Assembly: GCA_041550515.1 (NCBI GenBank)
Contig: JBFEOQ010000028.1
Location: 1-22,783 of the forward strand
DNA: 22,783 bases
From: PFL35 sp041550515
GTDB taxonomy: Archaea > Thermoplasmatota > E2 > DHVEG-1
Reading direction: 5' to 3'
Shown here: one piece after another, positions 1 to 5,870 of the stretch
Layout: each line of letters begins with the position of its first letter
Numbering within the stretch: position 1 is the stretch's first letter
The notes under the pieces: model-generated
What the model was told of the DNA's origin: nothing
The model's database searches: none
Seen by the model: only the letters and a program-made list of their open reading frames with translations
Translations under genes and position numbers: made by a program

Positions 1-32
1 AAAATAAAAAAGAATAATAAAAGCTGGACTAA

Positions 33-353
33 ATGACTAAAAAAGCAATAGATAAAAAAAATCAAAAACAAATTGCAATTAAAAGAATTAAAGTTTTATT
101 CGAATTAGCTTATAAAAAAGCAGTTAATGAAAACTTTGAACTAGCAGATAGATACGTATATATTGCTCGCAAAATATCGATGAAATACTTAGTTTCAATA
201 CCCGATGAGTATAAGCGATGTTTCTGCAAGCATTGTTATTGTTATCTTTTACCAGATGTAAACTCAAGATTTAGAATAAAAAAAAGTAAAATTATTATTT
301 TTTGTAAAAAGTGTAATAAATACACACGAATCTTATTTAAATATAAAAAATGA
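33..353 (+). CDS. rnp4: Ribonuclease P protein component 4 (Rpr2/Rpp21 family)
   Basis: A 106-residue basic protein with a helical N-terminal half and a C-terminal zinc ribbon made of two CxxC pairs (CKHC near residue 65 and CKKC near residue 92). This matches archaeal Rnp4, the homologue of eukaryotic Rpp21, in size and layout. In that family the protein binds the catalytic RNA with Rnp1 and helps mature tRNA 5' ends. The start ATG follows a purine-rich stretch without a strong Shine-Dalgarno. It lies upstream of S19e and has its own 78-nt gap, so it may or may not be co-transcribed with the ribosomal genes. Length is normal for the family and I see no damage. Confidence 0.88.
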   Translation: MTKKAIDKKNQKQIAIKRIKVLFELAYKKAVNENFELADRYVYIARKISMKYLVSIPDEYKRCFCKHCYCYLLPDVNSRFRIKKSKIIIFCKKCNKYTRILFKYKK

Positions 354-365
354 TGTTTCCGTTAT

Positions 366-421
366 CCTTATATATATTATCATTTATTAGCCTATCCCAC
401 ATCACCCTATAATCATAGGAG
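366..421 (+). promoter_or_regulatory. Promoter and RBS region of the S19e cluster
   Basis: The gap between rnp4 and rps19e holds a TATA-like run (TTATATATATTAT, about 367-379) placed about 55 nt before the gene. An AGGAG Shine-Dalgarno sits at 417-421, ten bases before the ATG at 432. This supports a fresh transcription start for the ribosomal protein cluster. I see no recognisable operator. Confidence 0.5.
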
Positions 422-431
422 TAAAAAAGTT

Positions 432-884
432 ATGACAACAGTATTTGATGTACCTGCTAAGGAATTAATTAATGAAGTTTCAAAAAAACTAAAACAAGAT
501 AAAAATATTGCTATCCCTAAAGAAAATATCTACTCGCGGACAGGTGTTCATAAAGAAAATCCACCTGAAAATAGTGATTGGTGGCACAATCGATGTGCAT
601 CAATTTTAAGAAAGATATATATTGAAAATGGTATAGGAGTCGAACATTTACGTGAGAAATATGGTGGTAGTCGCAATCGAGGTAGTAAGCCTTATAAAGC
701 TCGTAAAGGCAGCGGAACAATTATTAGACGTGCTGTACAACAACTCGAAATTGCAGGTTATATAAAAAAAGTTAAAGGTAAAGGTCGTATATTAACCCCA
801 AAAGGACAGTCCTTTATGGATAATACTGCATATGAAATATTAAAGAAAATAGAAGTAGTTTATCCAGAGCTTAAAAAATATTAA
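432..884 (+). CDS. rps19e: 30S ribosomal protein S19e
   Basis: A 150-residue protein with the S19e signature: an N-terminal FDVPA segment, the central SDWWHNRCASILRKIY block (about residues 48-63), the YGGSRNRGSKP loop (about 77-87) and the IIRRAVQQLE / GRILTPKG winged-helix end. S19e is an archaeal/eukaryal small-subunit protein needed for pre-rRNA processing and 40S/30S maturation. The start is set by the AGGAG ten bases upstream. It is followed after 28 nt by the PDCD5-like gene, a neighbour order common in archaea (S19e, PDCD5-like, L39e, L31e). Confidence 0.97.
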   Translation: MTTVFDVPAKELINEVSKKLKQDKNIAIPKENIYSRTGVHKENPPENSDWWHNRCASILRKIYIENGIGVEHLREKYGGSRNRGSKPYKARKGSGTIIRRAVQQLEIAGYIKKVKGKGRILTPKGQSFMDNTAYEILKKIEVVYPELKKY

Positions 885-912
885 TTAGTTAATTTAGTAT
901 AAATGTGTTATT

Positions 913-1242
913 ATGGATGAAGAACTTGAAAGTTTAAGGAAAAAACGCCTTCAAGAGCTTCAACAACAAGCAGCTCTTCAGGAAGATATGAAAGAAGACC
1001 AACAAAAACAATTTGAAGAACAAAAAAAATCAGTTCTAAGGAGTATCTTAACAAATGATGCACGTCAGCGTCTCGGACGAATAAAGATTGCTCGTCCAGA
1101 AGTTGCTGAAGCAGTTGAAAACCAATTAATAATGTTTGCACAATCGGGTCAACTTAAAAATCAGATAAATGATAAGCAACTACAAATGCTATTAAAGAAA
1201 ATAATTCCTAAAAAACACGAAATAAAAATTAAAAGAGGATAG
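913..1242 (+). CDS. PDCD5/TFAR19-like DNA-binding protein
   Basis: A 109-residue protein with a highly charged, glutamine-rich N-terminal helix (about residues 1-40), then the conserved core: LTNDARQRLGRIKIARPE, VAEAVENQLIMFAQSGQL and the C-terminal basic region. This is the archaeal PDCD5 family, a three-helix bundle described as a nucleic-acid-binding protein of uncertain cellular role. It lies between S19e and L39e in the ribosomal cluster, the usual archaeal context. No clear Shine-Dalgarno precedes the ATG at 913, so translation may be coupled to S19e. Full length, no anomalies. Confidence 0.93.
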   Translation: MDEELESLRKKRLQELQQQAALQEDMKEDQQKQFEEQKKSVLRSILTNDARQRLGRIKIARPEVAEAVENQLIMFAQSGQLKNQINDKQLQMLLKKIIPKKHEIKIKRG

Positions 1243-1249
1243 AAAAGAT

Positions 1250-1408
1250 ATGTCGACTCATAAATCACTTCCAAAAAAAATTCGTCTAAATAAAGCAAAA
1301 AAAAGTAATAGGCGTGTACCTGCATGGATTATGATAAAAACAAATAGACGATTTACACGTCATCCCAAAACCCGTAACTGGCGCAGAAACAGTCTTAAAA
1401 AAAGTTAG
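1250..1408 (+). CDS. rpl39e: 50S ribosomal protein L39e
   Basis: A 52-residue, very basic protein beginning MSTHKSLPKKIRLNKAKKSN, with the family core RRVPAWIMIKTNRRFTRHPK and NWRRNSLKKS at its end. L39e is the smallest archaeal/eukaryal large-subunit protein and lines the peptide exit tunnel. The ATG at 1250 is 7 nt after the PDCD5-like stop, and a GAGG lies about ten bases upstream inside the end of that gene. Length and composition are exactly as expected for the family. Confidence 0.97.
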   Translation: MSTHKSLPKKIRLNKAKKSNRRVPAWIMIKTNRRFTRHPKTRNWRRNSLKKS

Positions 1409-1431
1409 AATACAGAGAGGTATGTTCATTT

Positions 1432-2037
1432 ATGGCAGAAGAAATTGAAAAAATATATATTATACCACTTAAAAAAGCAGGTTTTTTATCTTCAAAGGCA
1501 GCACCAACTGCAGTAAAACGTGTTAAAAATTATTTAAAACGTCATATGAAAGTTGAAGAAAAAAATATTTGGATTGATGATTCACTTAATAATAGTTTAT
1601 GGTCTTATGGTAAATATAACATGCCAACAAGAGTTCGTGTTAAGGCAGTGAAATTTGAGGATGGTGTTGTGGAAGCATATTTACCTGAACTTGAATTTAA
1701 AAAATCTCGTCGTGAACTTTTACGAGAAGAACGTGAGAAGAAAGAACCCATTCTTAGGAAAGAAGAGGAGAAGGTAGAAAGTGAAGAAGAAATTGGTGGT
1801 ACAGAAGACTATGATATTGCACCAACCACTGATGGTGATGTAAAAATTAAAAAGAAGAAACCTTCTAAAGAAAAAAAAGGTACCAAGGTAAAAGATACGG
1901 ATAAAAAATCTCAAAAAAAGAATGAGAAAAAAGAGGAGCCATCAAAAAAGACTAGTAAAAAGAAAAAAGAAAATTCTTCTATGAAATCATCTTCAAAAAC
2001 CAATATAAAGAAAAAAAATTCTAGTAAAAAAGATTAA
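1432..2037 (+). CDS. rpl31e: 50S ribosomal protein L31e with long charged C-terminal extension
   Basis: Residues 1 to about 90 are a normal L31e: EKIYIIPLKKAG, AVKRVKNYLKRHMKVEE and IWIDDSLNNSLWSYGKYNMP, ending near YLPELEF. L31e lies near the tunnel exit of the large subunit. The gene then continues in frame for about 110 more residues of low-complexity Lys/Glu/Ser sequence (acidic near 100-135, then almost pure Lys/Ser to residue 201). Archaeal L31e is usually 80-100 residues, so the tail doubles the protein. An AGAGAGGT Shine-Dalgarno (about 1413-1420) precedes the ATG at 1432. It is the last gene of the cluster and is followed directly by an inverted repeat. Confidence 0.93.
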   Translation: MAEEIEKIYIIPLKKAGFLSSKAAPTAVKRVKNYLKRHMKVEEKNIWIDDSLNNSLWSYGKYNMPTRVRVKAVKFEDGVVEAYLPELEFKKSRRELLREEREKKEPILRKEEEKVESEEEIGGTEDYDIAPTTDGDVKIKKKKPSKEKKGTKVKDTDKKSQKKNEKKEEPSKKTSKKKKENSSMKSSSKTNIKKKNSSKKD

Positions 2038-2078
2038 AAATTCTTATAGAAAATATATATTTTAAGATAAGAATTTTT
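2036..2078 (+). terminator. Inverted-repeat terminator after rpl31e
   Basis: Perfect 12-bp arms (AAAAATTCTTAT at 2036-2047 and its complement at 2067-2078) flank a 19-nt spacer that itself contains the palindrome AAAATATATATTTT. A T-rich run follows. It overlaps the stop codon of rpl31e and sits between convergent operons, so it could stop transcription from both sides. Confidence 0.55.
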
Positions 2079-2128
2079 ATTATATTTTTTATTTTCTTGT
2101 TAACTGTTATCTAATTATATTTTTGATA

Positions 2129-3070
2129 TTAGACTCCTGTTACAAAAAATTTGAATATGGACCAAGTTATAAAAACCATTATAAAAATGTGTTTTATACC
2201 AGCAGTAATTTTTCCTTCTTCAAATACACCAGTTACAACACCCATACCAGCACCCTGAATTATGGTTGTTATAAAAAATGCAAATGTAATATCATATTGC
2301 TTAATGGTTCCAGCGGCACCCATCACATTTGCAAGTCCTCCTTGGCCTTCACCAATCATAGCGGGAATTAGAGTTTTACATAATATAACTATAACCATAA
2401 GAAAAACTAACATACTAACATAAACTACAGCAACATAAGAGAGCATACCTGCACGTCTCTCTGATTCAATGAATTTAAGTTCCCTTGAATCTTTCGAAGC
2501 TGCATCAAGGACATCTGCAACACTTCCGCCACTACGACTTGCTTCAATAATTAAATAAACAGTTCGTTTTATAAGTTTTGTATTAACACGTTTTGAAAAT
2601 GATTCTAAAGCTTTTTCAACACTGTTACCCCATGAAATCTGACGTGCAATATTTTTAATCTCTGGTGTTAACATACCATAATTTCCTTTTGATGCATGTA
2701 TTATAGCTTTTGTAAAAGTCATTCCAGCACGACGAAATTCAGCAAGATCTCTTACAAAATCAGGAAATCGATCATCAATTTTATGCACTTTTCTATCATG
2801 TAAAAAAGTATAGAAGCCATAAATACCAGTTGAGATAATAACCGCAAAAACAAGATAATCCAAATTAGTACCTAAAAGTATATTCCCAAATTTAAATGGT
2901 TTTATAATTGCTAAAGGCTCAGTAGAAAGAATTGCCAAAAGAATAAAAAACACTGCAAAAAAAGTAGTTATAGCATATAAAATAAAACGATTAAGTTCAC
3001 CCGTTATTATTTTTTGTTTTATAAAACTAGGTTTTGATACTTTCTGCATATCTTCATTCATTTTTTTCAC
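2129..3070 (-). CDS. TadC/FlaJ-type pilus assembly membrane protein (second copy)
   Basis: A 313-residue polytopic protein. Two hydrophobic segments lie near residues 30-50 and 70-90. A cytoplasmic T2SSF-like domain follows (RFPDFVRDLAEFRRAGMTF, then EASRSGGSVADVL about 175-190), with three more hydrophobic stretches to the C-terminus. The family forms the inner-membrane platform on which a TadA/PilB-type ATPase drives assembly of type IV-like pili or archaella. It overlaps the upstream tadC-like gene by 4 nt. The GTG at 3070 lies only just after the AAAGGG, whereas the in-frame ATG at 3061 sits about ten bases after it and is the more likely start. It is the last gene of the operon; no pilin follows. 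Confidence 0.88.
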   Translation of the reverse strand: MKKMNEDMQKVSKPSFIKQKIITGELNRFILYAITTFFAVFFILLAILSTEPLAIIKPFKFGNILLGTNLDYLVFAVIISTGIYGFYTFLHDRKVHKIDDRFPDFVRDLAEFRRAGMTFTKAIIHASKGNYGMLTPEIKNIARQISWGNSVEKALESFSKRVNTKLIKRTVYLIIEASRSGGSVADVLDAASKDSRELKFIESERRAGMLSYVAVVYVSMLVFLMVIVILCKTLIPAMIGEGQGGLANVMGAAGTIKQYDITFAFFITTIIQGAGMGVVTGVFEEGKITAGIKHIFIMVFITWSIFKFFVTGV

Positions 3071-3951
3071 ACCCTTTGAGACATAGAAGCCAAAACAAAA
3101 GCAAAACTAACATGGATCATAGGAATAACAAAAAGAGCAAAAATATAAATGATCATCAATTGACTACTGTCTGCACCTGATATAAGCATCATAAGCGGGA
3201 TTATAATAACGATTAATAAAATTCCTGCAACTGCAGCTGTTACATAAGCCTCTGCCATAATACCAAGACTTTCTATCAGTTGTTTTTGAGCTATACGATT
3301 CTCACGAGTATATTGTTCAGCTTTTGACATAAAATATGGTTTCAATGCACCACCCGACTGAACGGTTATGATTACTCCTTGTAAAAATTCTTTAAATTTA
3401 TCTGAGGGGGTTCTATTAATATTAGCCTTAATCGCAGTTATAATATCTTTACCAAGAAAACCTACATCTCTATATATCCATAAAGACTCTTCTCTTATTT
3501 CTCCATATATTTTTTGTTTCGAAAGACTCTTAAAAATTTCAGTTGGAGTGACGCCTGCAGAAGACATAGCAGAAATGAAATTTAATGCATAAGGCAAATG
3601 CATATCAATTTTTTTTCCACGACTTTTTGATTTAAAAATTGGATATTTAATAAAATAATAATATGCAAAAATGGTTGTTATAACAGGAATGAAAACTAAA
3701 ACCATTGTTATATTAAGAGAAGGCTTTAGAAAAACTAGTAAACTTATATAAATAGTAGAAGATATAACTGCAGATAAAATAGTATTCATCCATACATATG
3801 AAAGATAAGCACTTGGTCGTATATCAATGTGTGCTTTTTCTAAAGATAGCTTCATTCTATCATCATCGTCGACTATATACTCAGCGGTTTTTCCAAATCT
3901 GCGATAACACATTTTTTGATATTTATTAATAGGCACTTTTCTATTCACCAC
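3067..3951 (-). CDS. TadC/FlaJ-type pilus assembly membrane protein (first copy)
   Basis: A 294-residue membrane protein with paired hydrophobic segments near residues 48-75 and 80-100, a cytoplasmic T2SSF-like domain (MHLPYALNFISAMSSAGVTP, then GVIITVQSGGALKPYF) and two C-terminal hydrophobic hairpins near 235-290. It is a paralogue in architecture of the following gene, so the two may form a heteromeric platform, as for other archaeal systems with two TadC/FlaJ-like proteins. It starts with GTG two bases after the ATPase stop. The only Shine-Dalgarno-like bases (AAAGGTG) touch the start, so translation is probably coupled. The exact start (3951 or 3948) is uncertain. Confidence 0.88.
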   Translation of the reverse strand: MVNRKVPINKYQKMCYRRFGKTAEYIVDDDDRMKLSLEKAHIDIRPSAYLSYVWMNTILSAVISSTIYISLLVFLKPSLNITMVLVFIPVITTIFAYYYFIKYPIFKSKSRGKKIDMHLPYALNFISAMSSAGVTPTEIFKSLSKQKIYGEIREESLWIYRDVGFLGKDIITAIKANINRTPSDKFKEFLQGVIITVQSGGALKPYFMSKAEQYTRENRIAQKQLIESLGIMAEAYVTAAVAGILLIVIIIPLMMLISGADSSQLMIIYIFALFVIPMIHVSFAFVLASMSQRV

Positions 3952-3953
3952 CT

Positions 3954-5870
3954 TTATTTTATTTTTATTTGATTATGATTATTTAATTTGTTAACTTCTT
4001 TTATTATCTTTTTTGCTATTTTTTTATCTAAATCTTTTATTTTAGTTAATTCTTTTATTGAACTTTTTTTCAAATCATCAATTGTTTTAATTTTAGCATA
4101 AAATAAGATTTTCGCAACTTTTTTATTAATTGCAGATATTTCTTTAAATGCATCTAGATATGATATTTCTTTATCAATAGGATATTCCACTTTTTCTTCA
4201 GTTATAACTTTTTTATCTGTTGGTTTTGCAATAGTTTCTAACAATGAATTTTTAATATCATTGTTTTTTTCGTTAAATTTTTTTAAGAAATCAATAGGAT
4301 TTTCTGAATACCAAGATATAACTTTTGCCACTTCTTTAAAAGTCCTTAAATTATTTTGTTGCATCCATTTTAAAATCTCAGCTCTTTGTTTAATTTCTTG
4401 AGTAATTTCTTCTTTTGTCATATCCCATTTATTTTTGATTTTTTCTAAAATATAACTTTTACCAGTGTAAATGAATTTATCTTCAATTGGATCCCATCGG
4501 AAGGCTTCATTTGTTAAAATCTCTTTAGTAGCAGGATCAATATCAATAATTTCAACAATTTGTTTACAACGACGAACTCGTTTGCCATTTACACGAGTTG
4601 TAAAATGAATAGATACAAAGTCTAATGCTTGAAGCATTACTCTTGGAATCTCAATAGGTTTACCTTCAAGACGATGAATTAAAGATTTTGCGCTATCCGC
4701 ATGAACTGTACTATATGTTGCATGACCCGTTGCCATAGCTTGAAATAAAACATATGCTTCCCGCCCACGAATTTCACCAACAAGTATATATTCAGGCCGT
4801 TGACGTAAAGCAGCCTTCATCAAGTCATATAAATCAATTTCACCTACTATTTTATCATTAACTATTTCACCAAAACCACTACGAGAAACTCCAGGTATCC
4901 AGTTAGGATGTGGAAGGTTTATCTCCCGTGTTTCTTCAATACTTACAATTTTTGCATCTCTTGGTATAAATAAACTTAATGCATTTAAAATAGTTGTTTT
5001 ACCTGAAGCTGTACCACCAGCAATTAACCCGTTAATACTATTTTCAACTGCAAGCCAGAAAAAAGCCATTATTTCAGTTGATACTGTATTTAGTGTAATA
5101 AGATCAGGTGGTGTAAAGGGGTCAGCACGGAATTTACGTATAGTAAAAGTACTTCCTTTTGTTGTTACTTGTGTTCCCAATGTCATTTGTATACGGGATC
5201 CATCGGGCATAGTTGCATCAAGCATTGGTTCAGCGATACTAATATGCTTCCCACATTTCTGAGCAAGACCTACAACAAAATTAAAAAGTTCCTCGTTAGT
5301 ATTAAAAATAATATTGCTTTTTAAAGAACCATATTTTCGATGAAATAAAAATATTGGAATGCCTGCACCGTCACAACTGATATCCTCAATATTTGGATCT
5401 CGCATTAAAGGATCTATTTTACCATAACCAAGAGTTTCACGTCGGGCATAATAAAATATTTTTTTCTTGGTTACTTTATCCATTTCAATCTCATGATTAT
5501 CAATAACCTGTTCAATTTGATCAACGAGATAATTTTCAATATTTGTTTTATCAAGTTCATCAGGCATAAAATTAAAAGTTTTTATTAAACTGGTCCAAAC
5601 AATATTTAGTCTTTCTTGTTCGCTAGTAGATAGAAAAGGTTCAATTATTTTGTAAAATTTTTCAAGTGTATCACTATTTTTCAAAACTTTTGTATAGGCA
5701 TACGGTTCAATTATTGGATAAAAATCAAGTTGTTCAAGATCTTCCTTAAAAGAAACATTCCCCATTTTTCCACATTTAGGACATTTAACATTTACAGTAT
5801 CACCTGAATCACCGCTAATCTCAATTTTTGTTTGACAGCTTGGACAAATTGCAATCTTTTTATTCTTCAA
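3954..5870 (-). CDS. Type II/IV secretion (TadA-like) ATPase with zinc ribbon and C-terminal HhH-like domain
   Basis: A 638-residue ATPase. An N-terminal zinc ribbon (C9, C12, C30, C33) is followed by an N-terminal domain to about residue 270. The RecA-like motor holds Walker A GGTASGKTT (285-293), the acidic Asp box region EETREI, Walker B ILVGEIRGREA and the His box HATYSTVHAD. Such ATPases power pilin extraction and pilus growth. The last 60 residues (about 579-630) look like a helix-hairpin-helix pair (AKIKTIDDLKKSSIKELTKI, KKIAKKIIKEV), unusual in this family. It starts with TTG at 5870, overlapping the upstream ATPase gene by 11 nt, with GAAGG about ten bases before. Large parts of the motor are nucleotide-identical to the upstream paralogue. 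Confidence 0.92.
   Translation of the reverse strand: MKNKKIAICPSCQTKIEISGDSGDTVNVKCPKCGKMGNVSFKEDLEQLDFYPIIEPYAYTKVLKNSDTLEKFYKIIEPFLSTSEQERLNIVWTSLIKTFNFMPDELDKTNIENYLVDQIEQVIDNHEIEMDKVTKKKIFYYARRETLGYGKIDPLMRDPNIEDISCDGAGIPIFLFHRKYGSLKSNIIFNTNEELFNFVVGLAQKCGKHISIAEPMLDATMPDGSRIQMTLGTQVTTKGSTFTIRKFRADPFTPPDLITLNTVSTEIMAFFWLAVENSINGLIAGGTASGKTTILNALSLFIPRDAKIVSIEETREINLPHPNWIPGVSRSGFGEIVNDKIVGEIDLYDLMKAALRQRPEYILVGEIRGREAYVLFQAMATGHATYSTVHADSAKSLIHRLEGKPIEIPRVMLQALDFVSIHFTTRVNGKRVRRCKQIVEIIDIDPATKEILTNEAFRWDPIEDKFIYTGKSYILEKIKNKWDMTKEEITQEIKQRAEILKWMQQNNLRTFKEVAKVISWYSENPIDFLKKFNEKNNDIKNSLLETIAKPTDKKVITEEKVEYPIDKEISYLDAFKEISAINKKVAKILFYAKIKTIDDLKKSSIKELTKIKDLDKKIAKKIIKEVNKLNNHNQIKIK

Noticed and set aside
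2123..2371. A rightward ORF of 82 codons
   Set aside because: It lies antisense inside the TadC-like gene, has no family features or Shine-Dalgarno, and is rich in residues typical of shadow frames.
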